Part shown: positions 32,235-39,521 of the stretch, one piece after another
Position numbering within the stretch: the stretch's first letter is position 1
Layout of the letters: each line of letters starts with the position of its first letter
Source: Candidatus Saccharimonadota bacterium
GTDB lineage: Bacteria; Patescibacteriota; Saccharimonadia; Saccharimonadales; Saccharimonadaceae
NCBI GenBank assembly: GCA_017645955.1
Contig: JAGCNM010000056.1
Coordinates: 1 to 44,371 of the forward strand
Length of the DNA: 44,371 bases
Direction: 5' to 3'
Notes under the pieces: model-generated
The model's input: only the letters and a program-made list of their open reading frames with translations
Told to the model about the DNA's origin: nothing
Database searches by the model: none
Position numbers and translations under genes: made by a program

Positions 32235-33188
32235 CTAAGATTCATAGGGGTTTTCGATTGGATTGTTCCGATCGAAATAGATTTTGTATCCGGAGTTGCC
32301 TTCGGAATATTTGTAAAATGCGTTGTGCCATTCTCCTCTAGAGGGAATGGAATCGGCATGGAAGAACAGGATGTCTTTTGGAATTGTTCTTCCGACATCC
32401 GTTTCTCCTGCTTTTTCGCGCTCCCAGCGCATCACGACATCGCTAACTAGGGCGAAGCCGCGTTCTGTGATTGGGTTATTCGCGCTGTAGCCTGTAAACT
32501 GGTACGGGCGCGTACAGATTTCGGCTACAGTTTTACCGAAACCGCCAGCGTCAAGCCGGTTTAAGATAACCCAGATAACCATGCTCCGTTCAGCCATGCT
32601 TACCACGCAATCACATTCGCCGTGATATGTTTTAATCAGTTTGATGATATCATCGACGGTTAACGAGCTATTGTTCGCTAACTCCTCGATAAGCTCATCG
32701 AGGCTCTTGTTGACGTCATAGCTAACCGTATAGCAATTTGATGCTTTTTCGGGTTCGGGCGCTGGTTCTGGCTCTGATTCGACAAGTGTCGGTTCGGGCT
32801 CAGGCTCGGACGTTGGCTCGGGTTCTGGTTCTGATTCAGACATCAACTCAGGTTTAGGTTCTTGGTTAATTTCTTCTTCTTCGGATAGCGGTTCTTCGAT
32901 AGCTAGGACTATTCGTTTGGCGGCACGAGAAATGTTCGCTTTTGACTCGCTTGCCTCCACTTCTTCTATTGACTCTAGTACAATGTCGCCATATGTAATG
33001 CTTTTGTGGGTGACCAACGCCATTGACAGCGCTTTCGGCTTCTCGATGGCAGATTTTTTGATAACGTATTGATCTAGCTCTGCCATACCGAATTCTTTAG
33101 ATTCTTTCGCTGGAAACAGCGCTACTAGTGCGTTGATTATGACTACGAGTATGATTAAAGTAGCAAGAATGCTTTTAAATAAACGCAT
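32235..33188 (-). CDS. Membrane-anchored cell-wall hydrolase (SleB/Hydrolase_2-like)
   Basis: Protein of 317 residues with an N-terminal membrane segment (about 5-25: ILATLIILVVIINALVALFP), a spacer of about 75 residues, an acidic Pro/Glu/Ser repeat linker (about 100-145, SEPEPEP units) that could span the wall, and a C-terminal domain. That domain resembles SleB-type lytic transglycosylases: DCVVSMAERSMVIWVILNRL with the probable catalytic Glu, then TVAEICTRPYQFTGYSANNP and ILFFHADSIPSRGEWHN. It is monocistronic with a consensus promoter and an AGGAGGGA ribosome site. Peptidoglycan cleavage is likely; the family match is made by eye. Confidence 0.8.
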   Translation of the reverse strand: MRLFKSILATLIILVVIINALVALFPAKESKEFGMAELDQYVIKKSAIEKPKALSMALVTHKSITYGDIVLESIEEVEASESKANISRAAKRIVLAIEEPLSEEEEINQEPKPELMSESEPEPEPTSEPEPEPTLVESEPEPAPEPEKASNCYTVSYDVNKSLDELIEELANNSSLTVDDIIKLIKTYHGECDCVVSMAERSMVIWVILNRLDAGGFGKTVAEICTRPYQFTGYSANNPITERGFALVSDVVMRWEREKAGETDVGRTIPKDILFFHADSIPSRGEWHNAFYKYSEGNSGYKIYFDRNNPIENPYES

Positions 33189-33226
33189 TAAATCCCTCCT
33201 TTTTAAGTTGCTACCCCTATCTCTTA

Positions 33227-33255
33227 ATTATAGCATAAACTCAATAAAAAGTCAA
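33227..33255 (-). promoter_or_regulatory. Consensus promoter of the wall hydrolase gene
   Basis: Minus strand: TTGACT (33255-33250), 17 nt, TATAAT (33232-33227) preceded by TGC. The leader is about 30 nt. Confidence 0.88.
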
Positions 33256-33314
33256 TACTAAATAGATTATGAGTAAAAAAAAGAATCCTAATAACTGACT
33301 ATTAGAATTCTACG

Positions 33315-33390
33315 TGGTGGAGTGTGCGGGAATCAAACCCGCGACCTCGGCAATGCGAATGCCGCGCTCTATCAGCTGAGCTAACACCCC
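33315..33390 (-). tRNA. tRNA-Ala (anticodon CGC)
   Basis: The minus-strand cloverleaf is complete, 76 nt with CCA encoded. Acceptor GGGGTGT/ACACTCC carries the G3-U70 pair that identifies tRNA-Ala. The anticodon stem CGGCA/TGCCG holds loop TTCGCAT, anticodon CGC (reads GCG). The T loop is TTTGATT. The promoter box TGA-TATAAT (33404-33399) is eight bases upstream. Confidence 0.96.
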
Positions 33391-33412
33391 ACACGTTTAT
33401 TATATCATATTT

Positions 33413-34789
33413 TTAGAGACTTGGGACTGGAAATTTAAGAGATAAGATTTTTACTTCTTCTCTAAGTTTTGAGATTTCTTTAGATTGTTCTTTTTCAAAA
33501 TCGTTGATAGTTTCATACCCCTGGCAGAGTTTGGCGATTTTTTCCATCCATTCGGCGATTTTCTTCATTTCTTTTTCGCCAAGGCCTCTTGTTGTGATGG
33601 CGGGAGTACCTAAACGAACGCCATTGGGTTTAAAGGCGCCGCCTTGGTCGCCAGGTAGGGCATTGGCGTTTAAGGTAAGCCCGATTAAATCAAGTGCTTT
33701 TTCGTAGATTTTACCGTTAATATCGAAACCTTTCTTCATGTCGGCTAAGATAAGGTGGTTTTCAGTGCCTCCTCCCTGAAGCACGAAACCTCTTTTCATT
33801 AGTTCTTCGGCGAGAGTTTTAGCGTTTTTAACTATGTTTTTTGCGTAGGTTTTAAACTCCGGTTTTAAGGCTTCTCCGAAAGCGACGGCTTTAGCGGCGA
33901 TAATATGCTCTAGCGGACCGCCTTGGGTGCCTGGGAAGACGGCTTTATCGATTAAGGTCGGAATGTTTTCGAGAGTTTTAGATTCAATTTTCTTTAGAGG
34001 TGAACCGACTTTGCCGCGGCTTAAGATAAGGCCGCCACGCGGGCCACGGAGAGTTTTATGGGTAGTCGTTGTCATGACGTTAAAGCCGAAATCTAGGGGA
34101 TTGTCATGGATACCGGCCGCGATTAGGCCGGCAACATGGGCCATATCAGCCATCAGCAAGATTTCATGACCCCATTTTTTCTCGGCTTTTTTACGAATCT
34201 CGGCTACGCGTTTAAAATTAGGAACCTTCATGAAAGCTGAATAACCGACGAGGAGTAGTTTAATGTCGTTTTCGAGGGCAAGTTTTTCCATCTCGTCATA
34301 ATCAATGTCGCCAGTTTTATCGGTTCCGTATGGGACGAATTTGTAGATTTTGGCGCTTCTAGTAACAGGCGAGCCATGAGTTAAATGCCCACCATGACCG
34401 AGGTTCATGGCAAGTACTTTATCGCCAGGTTCGAGCCAAGCAAAATAAACTGCTTCGTTAGCATTGGCGCCGGAATGAGGTTGGACGTTAGCGTGATCGG
34501 CGTTAAATAGTCGACAGGCGCGGTCAATTGCGAGACGTTCGATGCGGTCGACGTTAATTTGGCCACCATAATAGCGGTAATTTGGCAGTATTTCGTCAGC
34601 TATTTTTTCTTCTGACCATTCATTAATACCTTCAAAATTCGGGTAGCCTTCAGAATATTTATTAGTTAAAACTGAGCCCATGGCTTCTAAGACGGGTTTT
34701 GAAACGTAGTTTTCGCTCGGGATGAGTTCTAGACCTTCGCTTTGGCGAACTTTCTCTTGGTTGATTAAATCAAATACTAAATCTTTCAT
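33413..34789 (-). CDS. glyA: Serine hydroxymethyltransferase
   Basis: PLP enzyme that converts serine and tetrahydrofolate to glycine and methylene-tetrahydrofolate, the one-carbon donor used by ThyA next door. The 458 residues show ELIPSENYVSKPVLEAMGSV, NKYSEGYPN, NVQPHSGANANEAVYFAWLE, the PLP-Lys motif MTTTTHKTLRGPRGG, VFPGTQGGPLEHIIAAKA and GVRLGTPAITTRGL. AGGAGG lies just upstream of the ATG. The 200-base gap to folA is filled by palindrome D. Confidence 0.97.
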   Translation of the reverse strand: MKDLVFDLINQEKVRQSEGLELIPSENYVSKPVLEAMGSVLTNKYSEGYPNFEGINEWSEEKIADEILPNYRYYGGQINVDRIERLAIDRACRLFNADHANVQPHSGANANEAVYFAWLEPGDKVLAMNLGHGGHLTHGSPVTRSAKIYKFVPYGTDKTGDIDYDEMEKLALENDIKLLLVGYSAFMKVPNFKRVAEIRKKAEKKWGHEILLMADMAHVAGLIAAGIHDNPLDFGFNVMTTTTHKTLRGPRGGLILSRGKVGSPLKKIESKTLENIPTLIDKAVFPGTQGGPLEHIIAAKAVAFGEALKPEFKTYAKNIVKNAKTLAEELMKRGFVLQGGGTENHLILADMKKGFDINGKIYEKALDLIGLTLNANALPGDQGGAFKPNGVRLGTPAITTRGLGEKEMKKIAEWMEKIAKLCQGYETINDFEKEQSKEISKLREEVKILSLKFPVPSL

Positions 34790-34809
34790 TTTCCTCCTTA
34801 ATTGTCTTT

Positions 34810-34996
34810 AAACTAAAACTATTTTATATTTGTGGTTGTTTCGCGCCAGATTATTTTTTACAACATTTCACTCTATCTTCGCCTCGATCAAGTTGTCTCG
34901 CTCGATACCTCGCTCGCAACTTTACTCGTCTCAGATGAGGAAAGGTTGTAAAAAATAATTGGGCTTACAAATACAAATTTAAAATAGTTTTAGTTT
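34810..34996 (-). repeat. Giant nested palindrome D between folA and glyA
   Basis: Outer arms 34810-34833 and 34973-34996 pair at 23 of 24 positions; the right arm includes the folA stop codon. Inner arms ATTATTTTTTACAAC (about 34850-34864) and GTTGTAAAAAATAAT (about 34944-34958) resemble the middle stem of palindrome A. The loop holds AAGTTG/CAACTT and repeated CTCG words. Confidence 0.85.
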
Positions 34997-35463
34997 TTAA
35001 TGTACTTAATAATGGAATAAACTAAATCATCTTCCGAACCTTTCTTAATTATTGCTTTTTCGTAATTTGATTTATTGAATTCTGGGAAGAAGGTGGTTGC
35101 TTTAGGGTCGGCCTTATCAACTTCGGTTAAATAGAGGGTTTTTGCGTAGGGGAGGAATTGATGATACACGGTTCCGCCGCCGATGACGAATACTTCCTCA
35201 TCTGAATCTTTGTATTTGTCGATAAATTGGTTGATGTCGTGGACGATAGCGTCTGGACCTTCGAAGTCGTGGCGGGAAATGACGATGTTTTCGCGATTTT
35301 TGAGTTTTCCAGGTAGAGAATCCCAAGTTTTGTGTCCCATAATGATTTTATGTCCGTTGGTTTTTTCTCGGAAAAATTTCATGTCTTCTTTAATATGAAA
35401 GATTAATTGGTTGTCTTTCCCAAGTTCGTTATTTTTCCCGATTGCCGCAATAATGCTAATCAT
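34990..35463 (-). CDS. folA: Dihydrofolate reductase
   Basis: NADPH-dependent reduction of dihydrofolate to tetrahydrofolate, regenerating the cofactor oxidised by ThyA. The 157 residues show MISIIAAIGKNNELGKDNQL (family W usually between LGxxN and LP is replaced here), the active-site helix EDMKFFREKTNGHKIIMGHK, TWDSLPG and VFVIGGGTVYHQFLPYAKTL. It starts two bases after the thyA stop, so the two are co-translated. The catalytic Asp appears as the Glu in HIKEDMKFF. Confidence 0.95.
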   Translation of the reverse strand: MISIIAAIGKNNELGKDNQLIFHIKEDMKFFREKTNGHKIIMGHKTWDSLPGKLKNRENIVISRHDFEGPDAIVHDINQFIDKYKDSDEEVFVIGGGTVYHQFLPYAKTLYLTEVDKADPKATTFFPEFNKSNYEKAIIKKGSEDDLVYSIIKYIKN

Positions 35464-35465
35464 TT

Positions 35466-36431
35466 TTACTCCGTAACTGGCATTTTAATGGTGCCGAGGT
35501 TTTCATAATTTTCTAACCTGATGTCTTTTAGGGCTCTTGAACTATCAAAATCATAGAAGTTTTTAATATCCGGATTTAACCAAAGCTTAGGAGGCTCTGG
35601 AAGCGTCCCAGCTTTCTTTGCTTTATCATAACGAGAGATTTGTTCTTTAATGCCGTCGATTTGGTTTTCGTAAATATGGGCGTCATTGGTAATAAATGTC
35701 AGTTGGCCAGGTTTAGCGCCGACGGATTGGGCGATTAAATGACAGAGAACGGAATACTGGACTATATTAAAAGGTAATCCTAGTGGGACATCGGATGAAC
35801 GAGAAGTGACTAATACATTAAGATGGCCATTAATTAAGTTCCACTGAGAGTTCCAGACACAGGAGGGTAGAGCCGCGGTTTCTAACCATTCGTTTTGCCA
35901 TAGAGATAACACCATGCGTCGATTACCGGGGTTAGTTTTTAGAGTTTCGATTAAGTTGTCGATTAAATGATATTTTTTTACAATCCAGCCATATGCCGTA
36001 CCGATGGTATGGGCAAAATTTTCAGACGGTTCGTTAGGATGTTTCTCTTTATAAATTTCGTTAATGTTGCGGCCTTGATATTCGCCAGTTTCGGAAATTT
36101 CCCATTCATTCCATATTTTAACATTGCGCTCTTGTAGCCAACGTACGTCGTTTGAGGCGGCTTGGTAAATCCAGAGAATCTCTAAAACAGCGGTTTTAAA
36201 GCCGACTTTTTTCGAGACTAAGATGGGAAATTCTTCTTCGAGATTAAATTGTAGAACTTGGTGCGGAAGGCGGATGGTTTTTGCCTCAGAAGAGGCCTGG
36301 GCGGCATGGTCGGGGATAGCCGAAGCGACAGATTTACTGCGTTTATCTTTTTTTTGATAGTTTGTAATTGTTTCACCCTGTTTTAAGATGCGACGACAAA
36401 GATCAATGTATTGATCGTCAAATTTGCTCAT
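35466..36431 (-). CDS. thyA: Thymidylate synthase (ThyA type)
   Basis: Methylates dUMP to dTMP with methylene-tetrahydrofolate. The 321 residues show FPILVSKKVGFKTAVLEILW, NVKIWNEW, GTAYGWIVKKYHLIDNLIET, NPGNRRMVLSLW, the nucleophile region ALPSCVWNSQW and SSDVPLGLPFNIVQYSVLCH. An Ala/Ser-rich segment (about 33-50) near the dUMP-binding Arg loop is longer than usual. The promoter (TGG-TATAAT, minus strand 36455-36450) and GGAGG lie upstream. It forms an operon with folA. Confidence 0.96.
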   Translation of the reverse strand: MSKFDDQYIDLCRRILKQGETITNYQKKDKRSKSVASAIPDHAAQASSEAKTIRLPHQVLQFNLEEEFPILVSKKVGFKTAVLEILWIYQAASNDVRWLQERNVKIWNEWEISETGEYQGRNINEIYKEKHPNEPSENFAHTIGTAYGWIVKKYHLIDNLIETLKTNPGNRRMVLSLWQNEWLETAALPSCVWNSQWNLINGHLNVLVTSRSSDVPLGLPFNIVQYSVLCHLIAQSVGAKPGQLTFITNDAHIYENQIDGIKEQISRYDKAKKAGTLPEPPKLWLNPDIKNFYDFDSSRALKDIRLENYENLGTIKMPVTE

Positions 36432-36462
36432 TTAACCTCCATTTCTTCTATTATACCATAAG

Positions 36463-36500
36463 AAAACCCCGAAAGTACTTTTCGGGGTTTTGTTTTTTTT
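36463..36500 (-). terminator. Terminator between the HD gene and thyA
   Basis: AAAACCCCGAAA-GTAC-TTTTCGGGGTTTT. On the minus strand the left arm is preceded by an A tract and the right arm is followed by TTTTC. It separates the HD transcript from the thyA promoter just beyond it. Confidence 0.85.
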
Positions 36501-36507
36501 GGGAGGG

Positions 36508-37329
36508 TTAGCGGCGGTAGTCGTTCTCGCGCCAATGATACCAACAGCCGTTGACTTGAAGTGTCCGCATGATAACAAGCGACGTGAAGAAGCCAGTCTC
36601 ATCATACTGGGCAAGTTTACGGGCTTTGAACCAATCAATTGTCCACATTTCGCTCGCGCGGTAGCCTTTTTTCACCTTTTTGTCGCAAAGAGACATTTCT
36701 TTAAAGTCACGCTCTGAAGGATGGTCACATTTTCTTAATACTGGGGGAGTTTCGTTTAAATCATACTGGAGAGTAACCATAACAGCGGCGACTTTGTCGG
36801 CGCAGTAGATCAGTCTTCCAGTAGAGGAACTTTTGTCTTCCATTTGATCAAGAAGATGTGCGACTCTTTTGATGAACTCAGCGTCACGCGGAGGATACTC
36901 TCGATAGAGGACGTCGTAGAAGAGTTTTTCGTTTCTTCTTTTATCTACTTCATTGTGACTATCGTTGTCGGGGATATCGCCGATAAGGTTTTCCGGAAGA
37001 TCGTGAAGCCGGACGGCTTCCATAATTTCTCTGTAGGAATACCCTTCATCGAGGATACGATTGTCGGTTTGTCTGTACCAGCCGAGCGCGCGATCAGCAA
37101 TCGCGGATACGATGTTCGTATGGGCGCCTACAGATTCGTAGGCTCGCTCATTCTTTGTCAGGTTGTATCTATTATTATAGGAGCGAAGAACTAGGGCCGA
37201 TTCGGCTATTTCGCCGATTTGTGTAGCTATTCCGTACATTTCGTCTGCGCTTGGGGTGTGCCAGGGATTCGTAGTTAATGTCGCTTCATTAAAAATGATA
37301 CGACAGTATTTCTCTTTTACACCTTTCAT
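36508..37329 (-). CDS. HD-domain phosphohydrolase (YfbR-like 5'-nucleotidase family)
   Basis: Protein of 273 residues with the metal-binding H...HD...D signature: His in YESVGAHTNIVSAI, HD in VRLHDLPENLIGDIPD and Asp in IYCADKVAAVMV. The LHDxxExxxGDIP string is typical of the YfbR/HD_3 group, which removes phosphate from deoxynucleoside monophosphates. It lies beside thyA and folA, so a role in deoxynucleotide balance is plausible, but it has its own promoter, a strong AAGGAGG site and a terminator. The C-terminal 80 residues are not typical of YfbR and I cannot assign them. Codon use is more GC-ending than in thyA. Confidence 0.8.
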   Translation of the reverse strand: MKGVKEKYCRIIFNEATLTTNPWHTPSADEMYGIATQIGEIAESALVLRSYNNRYNLTKNERAYESVGAHTNIVSAIADRALGWYRQTDNRILDEGYSYREIMEAVRLHDLPENLIGDIPDNDSHNEVDKRRNEKLFYDVLYREYPPRDAEFIKRVAHLLDQMEDKSSSTGRLIYCADKVAAVMVTLQYDLNETPPVLRKCDHPSERDFKEMSLCDKKVKKGYRASEMWTIDWFKARKLAQYDETGFFTSLVIMRTLQVNGCWYHWRENDYRR

Positions 37330-37366
37330 TTATATCCCTCCTTAAAGGTACTCCTCCCTATGAGTT

Positions 37367-37408
37367 AACTTAGCATGAGTTGACAATTTCGTCAAAGTAT
37401 GCTATAAT
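37367..37408. promoter_or_regulatory. Interlocked divergent promoters
   Basis: Plus: TTGACA (37380-37385), 17 nt, TGC-TATAAT (37403-37408). Minus: TTGACG (37395-37390), 17 nt, TAAGTT (37372-37367). The two -35 boxes form the inverted repeat TTGAC-N6-GTCAA, so each promoter lies inside the other's spacer. Confidence 0.75.
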
Positions 37409-37440
37409 GTAAGTATAAATTGGTCATAAATGGAGTTATC

Positions 37441-38031
37441 ATGGCGAAGAGCCTTTTTTTGTTACTGATTTCAAATATTGTTGGGATTACTTTAGGGTTT
37501 AATTATTTGTCTGCAACAGATACAATTCAGACAAAAACCCCGGGTTTTGATGCGGTACAAACTGAAATCATTCCTGAAATAGTAGAAAATACTCCGCCCC
37601 AGCCGTCAATAGTTGAGACGGCTCCGGTTGTTTTACCGGCACCGGTTTATACCCCGACTTATGTTAATTACAATGTTACTATTGTGACAGATCAGCTTGT
37701 GATTGATGGACTTAGTTATTCGGATATTTATCGAACAGGTAAGTTTATATATGGGCATAATACATACAATCTTTTAGGTAATCTCCCTAGTTTGAAACAT
37801 AATGAGATATTTACTATTACTGAAGGTGGGGTGACTCGTCAGTATCGGGTTATTGATAGTAATATTTACGAAAAAGCAGCTAACGGCTATTTAAACGGTA
37901 GTAAGGCTGTTACTAAGCAAGTTGAAATTTATGCGAATGGATACGATATTTCGATTATGACTTGTTATGGTACGCCATATGGTAATGGCGACGCTTCTCA
38001 TCGTTACGTGTTATTTGCGAATGCTGTTTAA
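37441..38031 (+). CDS. Sortase-like secreted transpeptidase
   Basis: The start is ATG 37441, with TGGAG upstream; the product is 196 residues. An N-terminal membrane segment (about 4-22) and a Pro-rich spacer (about 40-75) precede a small barrel domain. Sortase catalytic residues can be placed: His in FIYGHNTYNLLGNL, Cys in ISIMTCYGTP and Arg in DASHRYVLFANAV. The domain is shorter than the sortase at 27128 and diverged, so activity is inferred. It is followed 19 bases later by the CotH-like gene, which suggests one transcript. Confidence 0.75.
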   Translation: MAKSLFLLLISNIVGITLGFNYLSATDTIQTKTPGFDAVQTEIIPEIVENTPPQPSIVETAPVVLPAPVYTPTYVNYNVTIVTDQLVIDGLSYSDIYRTGKFIYGHNTYNLLGNLPSLKHNEIFTITEGGVTRQYRVIDSNIYEKAANGYLNGSKAVTKQVEIYANGYDISIMTCYGTPYGNGDASHRYVLFANAV

Positions 38032-38050
38032 GACGTGATAAAATGGAGTT

Positions 38051-39355
38051 ATGAAAAAACTCAAGTGGTTTTTCTTGATTCTGTTTGTTTCTAGCGTGTT
38101 ATTAGGGATTAATCTTTTTGTACGCTTAAATAATTATGCTGCTACCGTTAACTATAGCCGAGAACATAATTTGCCAATTATGAGGATTACTTTAAATGGT
38201 GTGACTTTGGAGGAGATTGAAAACCATAGTAAAGATATAAAGTATGAAGGTAATTATCTAGAGTTGACTGAGAAGGGGATGACAACTAGTTTTTCGGAAG
38301 TTGAAATCAAGGGGAGAGGTAATTCTTCTTGGAGTGGAAATAAAAAGCCGTTTCAAATTAAGTTTGATCATAAGGTTGATTTGCTCGGGCTTGGTCCTAG
38401 GAAGAAATATATTTTGCTTGCTAATCATTTCGATTATACTGCGATTAGGAACTCGATGATGTTTAAGTTGGCCGATATGATTGATGAAAAATATCGTCCG
38501 AAGGGCGAATTCGTTGAACTGGATATTGATGGGAGTTATCGGGGGCTTTACTACTTAACAACAAAGGTTGAAATTGCGAAGGGCTCGGTTGATTTAAGAG
38601 ACGAATATGGAATATTGGTTGAAATCGATACTCTGCACGCTTCGAATGAAAATTGTTTGTCAAGTTTTACTGCTGAATGTTTGATTGTGGAGGATGCGGT
38701 TTTTGAAGATGATGAAGTAAAATTAAAAGAAGCGACCGATGATTTTGTGAAAGATTTTAAGCGTTTATTGACGGCTGCGAAGGAAGGTGATTACCAAAAG
38801 GTTAATCAGTTAATTGACCTCCATTCTTTTGCTGAATACTTTTTAATATCGGAATTCGCAGTTAATCCCGACGCCTATATTTCGAGTTTTAATTTTTACA
38901 AAGATGGAAAGGATGATAAGATTCATGCGGGTCCGTTATGGGACTATGATCTTGCGTTCGGGAATCGTAATTGGGTTTGGAACACGACTGATGATTTCTT
39001 CTCGCCGACTGAAACTATGGTCCAGCGAGAGGAAGCTTATATGGATGACTTAGCAAAGAGTGATCAAAGGAAACTGATGTATTATTTGATAGATATCCCG
39101 GAGTTTAGGATAGAAGTTGAGAAGATTTATCGTGATAAGTTGTCTGGGCGACGCGATGAGTTTTTGTTGTGGATGTTTAATGAGGCAGCGACAGTTAGAA
39201 AGGCTGCAGAGCGTAATATGGATAGGTGGGGACGCGATGTAAACAAGTTTTATGATGATGTCTTGTATACATTTGATTGGGTAAAACAGCGGTTTGATTA
39301 TTTTGAAGAAGAGTATGGCGAAAAAGAATGGATTTTTACTCCAGGCGTGGTATAA
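38051..39355 (+). CDS. CotH-family kinase-like membrane protein
   Basis: Protein of 434 residues with an N-terminal membrane segment (about 5-25) and a CotH domain. The motifs are EIKGRGNSSWSGNKKPFQIK, KYILLANHFDYTAIRNSMMF, FVELDIDGSYRGLYYLTTKV and, in the C-terminal half, HAGPLWDYDLAFGNR, which carries the metal-binding Asp pair. CotH proteins are atypical protein kinases of spore coats and are also found in many non-sporulating bacteria on the outside of the cell; the substrate here is unknown. TGGAG precedes the ATG. The stop codon overlaps the -10 box of the following tRNA gene. Confidence 0.88.
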   Translation: MKKLKWFFLILFVSSVLLGINLFVRLNNYAATVNYSREHNLPIMRITLNGVTLEEIENHSKDIKYEGNYLELTEKGMTTSFSEVEIKGRGNSSWSGNKKPFQIKFDHKVDLLGLGPRKKYILLANHFDYTAIRNSMMFKLADMIDEKYRPKGEFVELDIDGSYRGLYYLTTKVEIAKGSVDLRDEYGILVEIDTLHASNENCLSSFTAECLIVEDAVFEDDEVKLKEATDDFVKDFKRLLTAAKEGDYQKVNQLIDLHSFAEYFLISEFAVNPDAYISSFNFYKDGKDDKIHAGPLWDYDLAFGNRNWVWNTTDDFFSPTETMVQREEAYMDDLAKSDQRKLMYYLIDIPEFRIEVEKIYRDKLSGRRDEFLLWMFNEAATVRKAAERNMDRWGRDVNKFYDDVLYTFDWVKQRFDYFEEEYGEKEWIFTPGVV

Positions 39356-39364
39356 TCAAGATAT

Positions 39365-39440
39365 GGGGTGTTAGCTCATTTGGTAGAGCGCTTCCATGGC
39401 ATGGAAGAGGTGAGGAGTTCGAGCCTCCTACACTCCACCA
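39365..39440 (+). tRNA. tRNA-Ala (anticodon GGC)
   Basis: 76 nt with CCA encoded. Acceptor GGGGTGT/ACACTCC contains G3-U70. D arm GCTC/GAGC; anticodon stem CTTCC/GGAAG with loop ATGGCAT, anticodon GGC at 39398-39400; T arm AGGAG/CTCCT. The box TGG-TATAAT (39351-39356) is its promoter element. Confidence 0.97.
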
Positions 39441-39501
39441 TTTAATTATGGAATGATAGCGTCGGCTCGTTCTTCGAATCGAGCCTCCTACACTCCACCA
39501 T
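39419..39501 (+). repeat. Duplication of the tRNA-Ala 3' end
   Basis: 23 nt including the T arm, acceptor and CCA (39419-39441) recur exactly at 39479-39501. The 37 bases between include GGCTCG, which can pair with CGAGCC of the second copy. It resembles the direct repeats left by integration at a tRNA gene, or a local duplication. Confidence 0.7.
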
Positions 39502-39521
39502 AAAACTTTACTAGGTTTATT

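Noticed and set aside
35466-36431. Third coding palindrome in thyA (Ala/Ser-rich residues 33-50)
   Set aside because: The segment is GC-rich and unusual for ThyA, but only a small GCCTC-TTCT-GAGGC hairpin is visible, with no long arms as in leuS.
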